Of a stretch of 64,000 nucleotides of DNA, positions 54,040-62,247 are shown one piece after another. The position numbers and the translations under genes were made by a program. How positions within the stretch are numbered: position 1 is the first letter of the stretch; each line of letters begins with the position of its first letter. The stretch is from Labrenzia sp. DG1229 (lineage in GTDB: Bacteria > Pseudomonadota > Alphaproteobacteria > Rhizobiales > Stappiaceae): assembly GCF_000521215.1 (NCBI RefSeq), contig NZ_KI928916.1, positions 95,375 through 159,374 of the forward strand, given 5' to 3'. The notes beneath the pieces are model-generated. The model saw nothing but the letters and a program-made list of their open reading frames with translations, ran no database searches and had not been told where the DNA came from.

Positions 54040-54456
54040 TCACGCCACTTTCCCCCGTATTTCCATCCTGATCGATCGGTCAAGTTCGTAAGAAAGCAAC
54101 ACTGCGAGAGTTATTGTTGGAGCGCTCGGGTTGACTTCTTTTGCCCGTGTCAACAGGGCTTCGAGATCAAACCGGTCGAAACACGTTACGAACGTCTGGT
54201 GTTCGACCAGATCAGGCTTGTTCAAAACCAGCCAGGAAACGGCAGTCAGGACCGGAGCGGACCAGTTGCCGCGGTTGGGTGGTGTATTGATCAAGCCAAG
54301 TACCAGGCGAAGATGTCCTGCGCCGTGTTTCCTCAGCAAGGTGTCGCAGGTACGCCTTGCCTTGGACTGGTGCGGACCTTCGATGCGCTTTGCGGCTGAT
54401 ACGAAATGAATACCGAATTCAGCCGCAATCCTGTCCACCTGCCCACCTGACGCCAT
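54040..54456 (-). CDS. Island protein of unknown function
   Basis: A 138-residue protein with conserved-looking blocks: KRIEGPHQSKARRTCDTLLRK, GHLRLVLGLINTPPNRGNWS, APVLTAVSWLVLNKPDLVEH and FDRFDLEALLTRAKEV. The PNRGNWSAPV and SWLVLNKP blocks look like enzyme or DNA-binding cores, but I do not recognise the family. It starts at the base where the upstream gene stops (1-base overlap), so the two are coupled. It lies between the S24 repressor and the RMF-like gene. Confidence 0.55.
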   Translation of the reverse strand: MASGGQVDRIAAEFGIHFVSAAKRIEGPHQSKARRTCDTLLRKHGAGHLRLVLGLINTPPNRGNWSAPVLTAVSWLVLNKPDLVEHQTFVTCFDRFDLEALLTRAKEVNPSAPTITLAVLLSYELDRSIRMEIRGKVA

Positions 54457-54830
54457 CAGCGGTCCTCCTTGGTTTTTCCGGCCTCTTGTTGCAGGGCGGC
54501 AAACGACGCTTCTGCTCTTTCTCGTGCGCTCAAGCTAAAATGTTTATGTTTTGTTCTCATGATCTTTCCAACCTCGGAACGATCCCTGGCATCGTGACGG
54601 CTTCTTTCTGTACTGCCCTGATTTCTTTGCCTGGCCACATCAGTGGACTTCAGCTCAGATCTCAAACATCGCAACTCCAGCGTCAGCAGGCGGGTTCGCG
54701 CTTTTTCCAACGCATATTCATCCTCCAGCCGCGCGCACGGCCTTTCGGCGCGCAAACGGTAGTGAGCCACTCGATGCATGGCTTCCTCGATTTGCTCTTT
54801 AAGTCCGTTCACCAATTGTTCCTCTTTCAT
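54456..54830 (-). CDS. Coiled-coil island protein of unknown function
   Basis: A 124-residue, strongly charged helical protein (LKEQIEEAMHRVAHYRLRAE; LEDEYALEKARTRLLTLELR; ARERAEASFAALQQEAG) probably forming a coiled coil. ATG 54830 is favoured; an in-frame ATG at 54872 lacks a ribosome site. It is the first gene of the minus-strand island operon, just across the operator from the S24 repressor. Confidence 0.5.
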   Translation of the reverse strand: MKEEQLVNGLKEQIEEAMHRVAHYRLRAERPCARLEDEYALEKARTRLLTLELRCLRSELKSTDVARQRNQGSTERSRHDARDRSEVGKIMRTKHKHFSLSARERAEASFAALQQEAGKTKEDR

Positions 54831-54888
54831 TGCTCTTGAACAAACACTTCCCCGCACCCTTTTGCCTTTCATAATCAGTCAAAATATC

Positions 54889-54905
54889 GTACGTATATCA
54901 CGTAC
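54889..54905. promoter_or_regulatory. Repressor operator site 1
   Basis: GTACGT-ATATC-ACGTAC, a perfect 6-bp inverted repeat between the divergent S24 repressor gene and the coiled-coil gene. Two related sites flank the far end of the repressor gene. Confidence 0.72.
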
Positions 54906-54975
54906 ACTTGTCAACGCAAAATTCATACGATAAAAGAAAAAGGGACATCACGAACAACTTGCGGCACCCGGCAAC

Positions 54976-55701
54976 ATGAACGAACAAGAACTAACCCTTC
55001 ATCACAGGCTTCAGAAACTGAAGGAAAGGTCCAGCCTCTCCCTTCGGGCGATCGCCCGTGAAATGGGATATTCCCAGGCCTCGTCCATTCAGCGTTACTT
55101 TTCGTCTGATTATCCAGAGACTGGCTTGCCTGCGAATTTCATCAGCAAATTGTTGGCTGTCCTTCCCGGCAGGGGTGAACCTGCGATCACCCGCGAAGAA
55201 GTCCTCGCACTTGCCGACGGCTCCGTTGCCGAAATTCAGCGCAAGACGCCGGACCTGCCGAAGACAGGCGTTCCCATCGTCGGCGAAGTCGCTGCCGGAC
55301 TTTGGATGGAAGCGGCACATTTCGAAACTGAAAATGCATTAGAATCAACGATATCTTATGATATTCGCTTTCCCGCCCAGTCGCAATTTGTTGTCAGGGT
55401 ACGCGGGGAGTCCCTCAATAGAATTGCCGGCAATGGCGATTTGCTTTTGTGCGTTGACTATCTCGCTGCAGGAATAGAATTGAAGGAAAACGACCTCGTA
55501 TTGGTCGAGCGCTCACGCGACAATGGCATGACCATCGAACGCACAGCCAAGCGCCTCGTCAGCCTGAATGGCCAATCAGAATTGATGCCGGAATCGGACG
55601 ACCCGAGATTTCAGGACACGATCTTCTACCGGGAAGGTGATGTTGACCATACCGAGGTCAAGATCAAGGCCAAGATAGTCATGGTCTTTAAGCCACTCTG
55701 A
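54976..55701 (+). CDS. CI-like phage repressor (XRE HTH + S24 peptidase)
   Basis: A 241-residue LexA/CI-type repressor. N-terminal HTH (LKERSSLSLRAIAREMGYSQASSIQRYF) and a C-terminal S24 domain with VPIVGEVAAGLW, where Ala-Gly is the expected self-cleavage bond, VVRVRGESLNRIAGNGDLL with the nucleophilic serine, and ERTAKRLV with the general-base lysine. Such repressors are inactivated by RecA during the SOS response. It is divergent from the minus-strand island genes and shares operators with the gene at 55856. Confidence 0.88.
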   Translation: MNEQELTLHHRLQKLKERSSLSLRAIAREMGYSQASSIQRYFSSDYPETGLPANFISKLLAVLPGRGEPAITREEVLALADGSVAEIQRKTPDLPKTGVPIVGEVAAGLWMEAAHFETENALESTISYDIRFPAQSQFVVRVRGESLNRIAGNGDLLLCVDYLAAGIELKENDLVLVERSRDNGMTIERTAKRLVSLNGQSELMPESDDPRFQDTIFYREGDVDHTEVKIKAKIVMVFKPL

Positions 55702-55768
55702 TTTGGACAAACAGCTCCGAAAACCGCTGCAGGCACGGAAGATCCAGGTCCGAAGCCATACGCCTACC

Positions 55769-55784
55769 GTACGCATTCACGTAC
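55769..55784. promoter_or_regulatory. Repressor operator site 2
   Basis: GTACG-CATTCA-CGTAC, the same half-sites as site 1 with a spacer one base shorter, 67 bp after the repressor stop codon and 40 bp before site 3. Confidence 0.55.
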
Positions 55785-55801
55785 ATGTTCAATCAAATTT
55801 C

Positions 55802-55830
55802 TTGTTTTGTACGTATTTTGCGTATATACT
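55802..55830 (+). promoter_or_regulatory. Promoter with repressor operator site 3
   Basis: TTGTTT at 55802-55807 and TATACT at 55825-55830 are separated by 17 bp. The spacer contains GTACGT-ATTTT-GCGTAT (55809-55825), an imperfect copy of the site-1 operator. A repressor bound here would block polymerase at the gene starting at 55856. Confidence 0.65.
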
Positions 55831-55855
55831 GACATTGATATGAAGGAGGCACATG

Positions 55856-56179
55856 ATGAAACCCAACCTCGATACATCCTTTTTTTCTGTCGTTTGCGAA
55901 CTTGGGAAGACCTTGTACACGCCAGAGTTCGAGTTGGCCGACATGCACAAAAGTCAACTCGTGGAAGACATTATGACCGGACAGCTCGAACAGGTCAGAG
56001 CGGTTCTGGAATTCAATCCGGTCGAGGGTTGGTGCAGCGACATCACCGAGGACGTCCTGTCAGCAGCCTTCCCGGATATGCACGACAGTGACAATGGCCC
56101 GGCCGGAGACAGCCTCGGCTATCGCAGCGAACGAATTGACGGTCAACTTGCAGGCGTGGCGCGCCGCTTTGCAGCCTGA
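55856..56179 (+). CDS. Small island protein under repressor control, unknown function
   Basis: A 107-residue protein starting MKPNLDTSFFSVVCELGKTL, followed by QLVEDIMTGQLEQVRAVLEF and FNPVEGWCSDITEDVL, with a Gly/Asp-rich second half. AAGGAGG lies 6 bases before ATG 55856 (the ATG at 55853 is too close). The strong ribosome site and repressed promoter mark it as an early-type phage gene, the position of a Cro or antirepressor, but no HTH is visible. It ends the island. Confidence 0.6.
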   Translation: MKPNLDTSFFSVVCELGKTLYTPEFELADMHKSQLVEDIMTGQLEQVRAVLEFNPVEGWCSDITEDVLSAAFPDMHDSDNGPAGDSLGYRSERIDGQLAGVARRFAA

Positions 56180-56210
56180 TCACGAACAGTTTTGAGGAGA
56201 CTTCAAATTG

Positions 56211-56978
56211 TCAAACCAGCTTTGCCACCGCCTCGCGTGCACCCAGAAGCTGCTTGGCCAGACTTTCTCTCAATCCGCCAAATCGATGTGAGGGAACTGG
56301 CACAGAGATGGCGTAGACCAGACCGACAGGGTCCTGAAAGGCAAATCCGGCTGCCGAGATGCCTTGTGTATGCTCATCCAGATCCCAGGCGATGCCTGTT
56401 TCCCTGATGTCTTCAATCTCTTTGAGAAAATCGGACAGCGGGCGCTGACTTTGTCCGGCACTCTTCAGCTCCCTGCTGGCAATTGCAACGACACGATCAT
56501 CTTCAAACAGGGACAGGGCAGCCTTGCCGTTTGCCGTGTCGGTCATTGGAAAGACCTCGCCGACCGCAGAAACGGTCCGGAGCCGATGCGTACCAACGAC
56601 CTGATCCAGGAACACCATATGATCGTCTCGAAAGACGGCAAGATCCACCGTCTCCTTTGTTCGCTTCGCGAGATCCGTCAGAACAGGATGAACAAGTTCC
56701 GTCATGTTGACACGGCCAGCCGCGGCGAGTGATTGAATTTCCGAACCGAGACGAAGTCCACCTTCAGCGGATGAGGACATGACGAGGCGTTCCGTAAGGA
56801 GGGCGTTGACGATCCGCTGTACCGTAGAGCGGGGCAGATGTACACGTTCGGCAATCTGCCCCAGGCTTAGTCCCGTGTTGTCATTTTTTAAGACTCGCAG
56901 AATCTCGGCTGCCCGTGAAATAACTTGAACACCCTGATTTGTTTGACTTTTCTTTTCAGATTCCATCGTCAAAACCAC
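56211..56978 (-). CDS. IclR-family transcriptional regulator
   Basis: A 255-residue IclR regulator: N-terminal winged helix (ISRAAEILRVLKNDNTGLSL, GQIAERVHLPRSTVQRIVNAL) and a C-terminal GAF-like effector domain (DLAKRTKETVDLAVFRDDHM; FPMTDTANGKAALSLFEDDR; AAGFAFQDPVGLVYAISVPV). GTG 56978 has GAGGG at suitable spacing; ATG 56966 is an alternative. It is divergent from the cyclase-to-LivM operon, its probable target. Confidence 0.9.
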   Translation of the reverse strand: MVLTMESEKKSQTNQGVQVISRAAEILRVLKNDNTGLSLGQIAERVHLPRSTVQRIVNALLTERLVMSSSAEGGLRLGSEIQSLAAAGRVNMTELVHPVLTDLAKRTKETVDLAVFRDDHMVFLDQVVGTHRLRTVSAVGEVFPMTDTANGKAALSLFEDDRVVAIASRELKSAGQSQRPLSDFLKEIEDIRETGIAWDLDEHTQGISAAGFAFQDPVGLVYAISVPVPSHRFGGLRESLAKQLLGAREAVAKLV

Positions 56979-57074
56979 TTTTTTGCCCTCTCCAACCGGA
57001 CCCCGGATTCGCCTTTGTGCACAGCGCTGATTGCAGCATATAGGTCAAATTTTGGCTTATGTCGAGATTTCCTA

Positions 57075-57125
57075 TTGACCGCATTATGATGCATCTGTAC
57101 CGTTTAGCAATACAGTGATACACTG
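57075..57125 (+). promoter_or_regulatory. Promoter region and inverted repeat before the cyclase operon
   Basis: TTGACC (57075-57080) lies 17 bp before TACCGT (57098-57103), a plausible promoter. CAGTG-ATA-CACTG (57113-57125) follows, 20 bp upstream of the start codon, where IclR-type repressors may bind. The inverted repeat is short, so assignment is tentative. Confidence 0.4.
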
Positions 57126-57144
57126 GCTGACGGGAGGAACACAT

Positions 57145-57984
57145 ATGTCAGTGACTATTCGCGGCATCGAGTTTCAGGAAAACCTGAACAATGATATGGG
57201 CGTTGAATTCTACAACCTGTCCCACCGCTACGGCTTTCAGTGCCCGAACTGGCCCTATTTCCAGGATGTCCAGATCGACCGGAAACACTACATGGCGAAA
57301 TCCGGCGTGCTCTCACAGACCATCACGACGACGATGCACGTGACCACGCATATTGATGCGCCCGCCCACGTCGTGCAGGGCACGCCCTTTATCGACGAGG
57401 TTCCGTTGCCGCATTTCTTCGGCTCGGGGCTGGTGGTCTCTATTCCCAAGCAAAAGTGGGAGCAGATCACCGCCGACGATCTGGAAAAGGCTTGCGGTCA
57501 TGCCATCCGCAAGAACGATGTACTGATCATCAACACCGGCTGGCACAAGCAGTACGAGGACGGTGACTACTTCGCCTATTGCCCTGGACTGGTTCCCTCG
57601 GCTGGCGACTGGATGGTTGAGAAAGGCGTCAAGGTCGTCGGGCACGACACCCAGGCCAATGATCACCCGTTGGCAACGGCAATTGGGCCACAACGGAACG
57701 GACCGATCATGCCACACCTGGAAGCCGAATACCTTGAATGGTCAGGCGGTCGCGACTGGAAAGACGATTTCCCCGAGTGGGAGCCGGTGCACAACAGGCT
57801 CTTTTCCAACGGTATTCTCGGCATTGAGAATGTCGGCGGTGATCTTGATGCGGTCACCGGAAAGCGCTGCACATTTGCCTTCTTTCCGTGGAACTGGGAC
57901 CGCGGAGACGGCTGTATCATTCGTCTCGTCGCAATGATCGATCGCGGGCAACAGTATCGAATAGAGTCCGGCGAAGAGTTCTGA
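57145..57984 (+). CDS. Cyclase-family metal hydrolase (kynurenine formamidase/isatin hydrolase superfamily)
   Basis: A 279-residue metal-dependent hydrolase. VEFYNLSHRYGFQCPNWPYF opens the fold; MHVTTHIDAPAHVVQGTPFI is a variant of the HxGTHxDxPxH metal site with TT for GT. INTGWHKQYEDGDYFAYCPG and VVGHDTQANDHP are further family positions. Members open cyclic amides or formyl-amides; isatin hydrolase is one known from this bacterial group. GGGAGGAAC precedes ATG 57145. It is first in the operon with cupin, SDR and 3-hydroxyacyl-CoA dehydrogenase genes. The substrate is unknown. Confidence 0.85.
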   Translation: MSVTIRGIEFQENLNNDMGVEFYNLSHRYGFQCPNWPYFQDVQIDRKHYMAKSGVLSQTITTTMHVTTHIDAPAHVVQGTPFIDEVPLPHFFGSGLVVSIPKQKWEQITADDLEKACGHAIRKNDVLIINTGWHKQYEDGDYFAYCPGLVPSAGDWMVEKGVKVVGHDTQANDHPLATAIGPQRNGPIMPHLEAEYLEWSGGRDWKDDFPEWEPVHNRLFSNGILGIENVGGDLDAVTGKRCTFAFFPWNWDRGDGCIIRLVAMIDRGQQYRIESGEEF

Positions 57985-58049
57985 TCGCCTGAAAAATCAG
58001 GACTGCCAGGCATCCTGGCGGTCTCTATTGCCGCGTCTGGGAGGAAGCG

Positions 58050-58397
58050 ATGCACATGAAGCGTTTTGACGACGCACAGCCATACGAGGCGCCCAATCAC
58101 AAGGGTGTGGTCGGCTTGCGCCTTCAGGGATTTGAAGATGGTGGTCCGGAAAATCAATGGATCGGCCTGAGCCAGTTTCTTCCAGGCGGTGGCGCTGGAC
58201 CCGATTCAACGCCGTTCGAGAAAGTTTATGTCGTCCTGGAGGGTGAAATGACCGTCCTGGTCAATGATACCGAAACAGTCCTGAAAAAATACGACAGTTG
58301 CACGATCGCACCGAACGAAATTCGCTCAATCGAAAACCGCTCCAACCACGTCTGCACGATGCTCGTCGTCATTCCTTACCCGCCGGAGGCAAATTGA
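58050..58397 (+). CDS. Small cupin-domain protein
   Basis: A 115-residue single-domain cupin: LSQFLPGGGAGPDSTPFEKV (motif 1 without the usual two histidines), YVVLEGEMTVLVNDTETVLK and IENRSNHVCTMLVVIPYPPE (motif 2 with a histidine). Metal binding is therefore uncertain. It may isomerise or bind an intermediate of the pathway. GGGAGGAAG precedes ATG 58050; ATG 58056 is also possible. Its stop overlaps the SDR start (TGATG). Confidence 0.82.
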   Translation: MHMKRFDDAQPYEAPNHKGVVGLRLQGFEDGGPENQWIGLSQFLPGGGAGPDSTPFEKVYVVLEGEMTVLVNDTETVLKKYDSCTIAPNEIRSIENRSNHVCTMLVVIPYPPEAN

Positions 58398-59197
58398 TGG
58401 CCGATGTCTGGACCCATCCGCTCGAATTATTCGACATCAAGGGCAAGGTCGCCCTTGTAACCGGTGCAACTGGCGCCTTTGGCGCGGTTGCTGCGCATGC
58501 GCTTGCGGGCGCTGGCTGCGATCTCGTGCTGGCGGCAGGAAACAGTGATGCTCTCGAAAAGATCGCCGGAGAATGTCGCGCTAAGGGCGCCGCCGTCGAG
58601 ACGGTCAACAAACGCCCTTCCAGCGCGGAAGTCTGCGCGGAAATGGTTGAGAATTGCGTCGCGCATCATGGCTCGCTGGATATCCTCGTTGTCGCATCCG
58701 GCATGAACAAGGTTGCGAAAATCAATGACCTGACCCCGGAAGACTTCTCGAACGTCATGGAAGCGAATGTGACCCAGTCCTGGCTGCTGGCGCGTGCTGC
58801 CACCTCGCAGATGATGACGCAACCGCAAGGTGGCAAGATCGTTCTGGTATCATCGGCCAGGGGCCTGCTGGGCCATCCCGCGGGATACACGGCCTATTGC
58901 GCGTCGAAGGCGGCCGTGGACGGCATCACCAAGGCCCTCGGCTGCGAACTGGGTGCCGACAACATCACGGTCAATGCAATTGCACCGACCGTTTTCCGAT
59001 CTCCCCTCACGGCCTGGATGTTTGAAGACGACGAACTGGCAAAGGGTTTCCGCGACGGCTTTCTCGCCCGTGTCCCCAAAGGTCGCCTTGGCGAACCGGA
59101 GGACCTCATCGGTCCGCTCCTGTTCCTGTCTTCCAGGGCATCGGACTTTTACACCGGGCACATTCTCTATGCCGATGGCGGCTACACGGCGGGATAG
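58397..59197 (+). CDS. Short-chain dehydrogenase/reductase
   Basis: A 266-residue NAD(P)-dependent SDR: cofactor loop LVTGATGAFGAVAAHALA, VASGMNKVAKI, catalytic serine in IVLVSSARGLLG and YTAYCASKAAVDG with Tyr and Lys, then ITVNAIAPTVFRSPL. The starting ATG overlaps the cupin stop. It probably oxidises or reduces a hydroxyl/keto group of the same substrate as the neighbouring cyclase-family enzyme. Confidence 0.92.
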   Translation: MADVWTHPLELFDIKGKVALVTGATGAFGAVAAHALAGAGCDLVLAAGNSDALEKIAGECRAKGAAVETVNKRPSSAEVCAEMVENCVAHHGSLDILVVASGMNKVAKINDLTPEDFSNVMEANVTQSWLLARAATSQMMTQPQGGKIVLVSSARGLLGHPAGYTAYCASKAAVDGITKALGCELGADNITVNAIAPTVFRSPLTAWMFEDDELAKGFRDGFLARVPKGRLGEPEDLIGPLLFLSSRASDFYTGHILYADGGYTAG

Positions 59198-59200
59198 GTG

Positions 59201-60124
59201 ATGAAGGACACGAACAACATTGCCGTCCTTGGCGCCGGGCTCATGGGACATGGAATTGCGCTCACGTTCGCCCGTGCGGGTCACAGCGTTTTTGTCTACG
59301 ACGCTTTTCCTGCCAGTCTCGACTCACTGCAGGAACGTGTGCGCGCCAGCTTGACGGCGCTTGGTTTGGAAGATCACGAAACCACCGAAGCCATCGCCCG
59401 CATCGCGCCCCGAACGGAGCTTGCCGAATGTGTAGCCGACGCGGACGTTGTCTTTGAGGCAGCCCCGGAAAAACCGGAACTGAAGCGCGCCTTGTTCGCC
59501 GATGTCGAGCGCTTTGCGTCTAAAGACTGCATTTTTGCATCCAATACATCGGTAATCCCGATCACAACGATCATGGCGGACCTCAAAGACCGCTCTCGGG
59601 CACTGGGAACCCACTGGTGGAACCCGCCGCACATGATCCCGCTGGTCGAGGTGATCCGGACCGAATGGACATCGGACGCAGCACTGACAGCAATGACGGA
59701 TCTCCTGGCGTCGGTGGGCAAGACACCGGTCCGCGTCGAAAAGGACGTTGCCGGTTTCATCGGCAATCGTCTGCAGCATGCCATGTGGCGTGAGGCGATC
59801 AGCCTTGTTGAAAACGGTGTTTGCACTGCCGCTGACGTCGACACGGTCGTTAACACAAGCTTCGGAAGACGGCTATCGGTGCTCGGACCGATGGCAAATG
59901 CCGACCTGGTCGGCACTGATCTGACGCTCGATATCCACGAAAACGTTCTGGCCGATTTGGACAATCGGCCGAAACCTTCCCCTTATCTGCGCGATCTTGT
60001 GGAGGCAGGAAAGCTCGGAATGAAATCGGGTGAGGGTTTTCAGAGCTGGACGCCTGAGGAAGCGGACAACGTCCGTCAGCGCGTCGCGGTTCATTTGCGG
60101 AAGCTTGAAACCATCTTGAGTTGA
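59201..60124 (+). CDS. 3-hydroxyacyl-CoA dehydrogenase-family protein
   Basis: A 307-residue protein with the NAD-binding IAVLGAGLMGHGIALTFARA, DVVFEAAPEKPELKRALF, FASNTSVIPITTIMADLKDR and GTHWWNPPHMIPLVEVIRTE (in place of HFFNPP), then GKTPVRVEKDVAGFIGNRLQ. The WWNPPHM variant occurs in members acting on free hydroxy acids or sugar-acid-like substrates rather than fatty acyl-CoA. ATG 59201 follows the SDR stop by 3 bases. Confidence 0.88.
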   Translation: MKDTNNIAVLGAGLMGHGIALTFARAGHSVFVYDAFPASLDSLQERVRASLTALGLEDHETTEAIARIAPRTELAECVADADVVFEAAPEKPELKRALFADVERFASKDCIFASNTSVIPITTIMADLKDRSRALGTHWWNPPHMIPLVEVIRTEWTSDAALTAMTDLLASVGKTPVRVEKDVAGFIGNRLQHAMWREAISLVENGVCTAADVDTVVNTSFGRRLSVLGPMANADLVGTDLTLDIHENVLADLDNRPKPSPYLRDLVEAGKLGMKSGEGFQSWTPEEADNVRQRVAVHLRKLETILS

Positions 60125-60166
60125 TGTGCCTCGCGACTTTGACCAGCGCATCTGGGAGGAAAGACG

Positions 60167-61453
60167 ATGACGCTAATGGGAAATAAATTCGGTATTAACC
60201 GCCGCCACTTCATTGCCGGCGCCACGGCCGGTCTGGCAGCCCCTGCAATCCTGACAAGAACCAGGGCGTATGCCGCTGATCCGGTCATACGGATCGGTCA
60301 CGTCAGCCCTCGCACAGGACCGTTGGCCGGCTTTGCGGAAGCGGATGAATTCGTTTTGGCCGGAATCGAAAAGGCGCTCGCTGGCGGCGTCGAAAACAAC
60401 AACAAGTCGTACAAGATCGAGATCATTTCCAAAGACAGTCAGTCCAACCCGAACCGCGCTGCCGAGGTCGCGTCTGAACTGATCCTCAGTGATGAAGTCG
60501 ACATTCTCGTCGGCGCGTCGACACCCGATACGACAAACCCGATATCGGATCAGGCCGAGCTCAACGAGGTTCCCTGCATCACGACGGACTGCCCCTGGCA
60601 GCCATACTTCTTTGGTCGGAACGGCGACCCCGCCCAGGGATTTGACTATACGTACCACTTCTTCTGGGGACTGGAAGACGTCATCAAGGCATTCCTCGCC
60701 CTCTGGGAAGAAGCAGGTGTTGCCCGCAAGGTTGGTGGACTGTTCCCCAATGATGCGGACGGCAACGCCTGGGGCGACGAACAGCGCGGTTTCCCGCCTG
60801 CCCTGATCGGCAGTGGTTTCGAGCTGACCGACCCGGGCCGGTACCAGCCACTGACAGACGATTTTTCCACTCAGATCTCCGCCTTCAAAGAGGCAGGCTG
60901 CGAGATTGTCACCGGCAATATGATCCCGCCCGACTTCGCGACTTTCTGGTCCCAATCCGCCCAGCAAGGGTTCCAGCCTAAGGTCGTTACAATCGGCAAG
61001 GCCCTGCTCTTTCCTTCCGTTATTGAATCTCTCGGCGAACGCGGCGAGGGTCTGACCTCCGAAATCTGGTGGACGCCCGATCATCCTTTCTCGTCTTCTT
61101 TGACGGGTGAATCCGCCCGGCAGCTGGCGGACGGATATGTCACGGCATCTGGCAGACCCTGGACCCAGCCGATCGGCTTCAAACATGCGCTCTTCGAGGT
61201 CACAACGGACGTCATCAGGCGCAGTGCTGATCTCGACGATCCGAATTCCATACTGGAAGCCATCCAGGCGACGGACCTGCCGACGGTCGTCGGTCACGTC
61301 AACTGGGGCTTAGGCCCGGTCAAGAATGTCTCCAAGACACCTCTGGTTGCCGGACAATGGCAGAAAGGCGCCAATGGAATGGAACTGGTCATTACGTCAA
61401 ATCACAGTGCGCCCGAAATTCCCACCACGGGCAAGCTGAAACTGCTTTCGTAA
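60167..61453 (+). CDS. ABC transporter substrate-binding protein (branched-chain amino acid type)
   Basis: A 428-residue periplasmic binding protein with a Tat signal (NRRHFIAGATAGLAAPAILT). RIGHVSPRTGPLAGFAEADE, SKDSQSNPNRAAEVASELIL, DEVDILVGASTPDTTNPISD and EVPCITTDCPWQPYFF follow the Peripla_BP_6 pattern used by LivK-like and aromatic-acid-type transporters. The stretch VTIGKALLFPSVIESLGERG is typical of amide/urea-like subgroups. GGGAGGAAA precedes ATG 60167. The ligand is probably the hydrolase substrate. Confidence 0.9.
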   Translation: MTLMGNKFGINRRHFIAGATAGLAAPAILTRTRAYAADPVIRIGHVSPRTGPLAGFAEADEFVLAGIEKALAGGVENNNKSYKIEIISKDSQSNPNRAAEVASELILSDEVDILVGASTPDTTNPISDQAELNEVPCITTDCPWQPYFFGRNGDPAQGFDYTYHFFWGLEDVIKAFLALWEEAGVARKVGGLFPNDADGNAWGDEQRGFPPALIGSGFELTDPGRYQPLTDDFSTQISAFKEAGCEIVTGNMIPPDFATFWSQSAQQGFQPKVVTIGKALLFPSVIESLGERGEGLTSEIWWTPDHPFSSSLTGESARQLADGYVTASGRPWTQPIGFKHALFEVTTDVIRRSADLDDPNSILEAIQATDLPTVVGHVNWGLGPVKNVSKTPLVAGQWQKGANGMELVITSNHSAPEIPTTGKLKLLS

Positions 61454-61462
61454 CGAACCTCC

Positions 61463-61490
61463 GGCGCGCGGCCTGTGGCCGTGCGCCTTT
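61463..61490 (+). other. Hairpin between binding-protein and ATPase genes
   Basis: GGCGCGCGGCC and GGCCGTGCGCC form an 11-bp stem with one G-U pair and a TGT loop, followed by only TTT, 10 bp after the binding-protein stop. It fits a partial terminator or stabiliser that raises binding-protein output over the rest of the operon. Confidence 0.65.
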
Positions 61491-61518
61491 CCATCATTGT
61501 TCCAGTCAAGGGATCTTC

Positions 61519-62247
61519 ATGGCGCCCGTTCTTGAATTGAGGGACCTGTCCAAGTCGTATGGCGCTATAACGGTGGCCGACAAGCTTGCCTGTCAGCTCG
61601 AACAGGGTGAAGCGCTTGGCGTGATCGGTCCCAACGGTGCCGGCAAGACATCCATGTTCAACCTGATCACAGGAACGGTCCGGGCGGATCACGGACAGAT
61701 ATTTTTCGACGGCGATGAAATCACCAGATTGTCCGCCGCCAGAAGGTGCCGGTCAGGCATCGCCCGCTCCTTTCAGATCCCGCAGCCATTCGCCGGGATG
61801 ACCGTATTCGAAAACGTTCTGGTTGCTGCAACCCATGGTGCCAAGATGCCGGCCCAACAGGCCGACGAATATTGCCTTGAAATGCTGCAGCTCACCGGCC
61901 TGATCGACAAGGCGAACGATGTTTCAAGCTCTCTTACACTGCTTGGCCGCAAGAGACTGGAACTTGCGCGCGCACTTTGTGCAAAACCAAAACTGCTGCT
62001 GCTGGATGAAATCGCGGGCGGCCTGACGGAAAATGAGTGTCTCTCTCTGGTGGAGACCATCAACACAATCCGTGCCACCGGAATATCGATCATCTGGATC
62101 GAGCATATCGTTCACGCCCTTCTTTCGGTTGTCGACCGGCTGATGGTCATTGATTTCGGACGGAAAATCGCCGAGGGCGATCCGAAGGAAACAATGGCGA
62201 GCCGCGAAGTCCAGGAAATTTACATGGGGGTGGATGCCGATGCCTGA
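61519..62247 (+). CDS. livG: ABC transporter ATPase (LivG type)
   Basis: A 242-residue nucleotide-binding subunit: Walker A GPNGAGKTSMFNLITGTV, Q-loop SFQIPQPFAGMTVFENVLVA, signature-region LTLLGRKRLELARALC (the LivG variant without LSGGQ), Walker B LLLLDEIAGGLT and switch IWIEHIVHALL. ATG 61519 with AAGGGA upstream is chosen over a codon within livK-derived frames. It overlaps livF by 8 bases. Confidence 0.9.
   Translation: MAPVLELRDLSKSYGAITVADKLACQLEQGEALGVIGPNGAGKTSMFNLITGTVRADHGQIFFDGDEITRLSAARRCRSGIARSFQIPQPFAGMTVFENVLVAATHGAKMPAQQADEYCLEMLQLTGLIDKANDVSSSLTLLGRKRLELARALCAKPKLLLLDEIAGGLTENECLSLVETINTIRATGISIIWIEHIVHALLSVVDRLMVIDFGRKIAEGDPKETMASREVQEIYMGVDADA

Noticed and set aside
54542-54556. 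GTTT-N7-GTTC, a near match to the LexA box inside the island operon
   Set aside because: One half-site is imperfect, it lies inside coding sequence, and the AT-rich context makes such a match likely by chance.
60173-61297. 374-codon minus-strand frame opposite the Liv-type binding protein gene
   Set aside because: It is antisense to an unambiguous binding-protein gene with a Tat signal; its own translation has no domain features.
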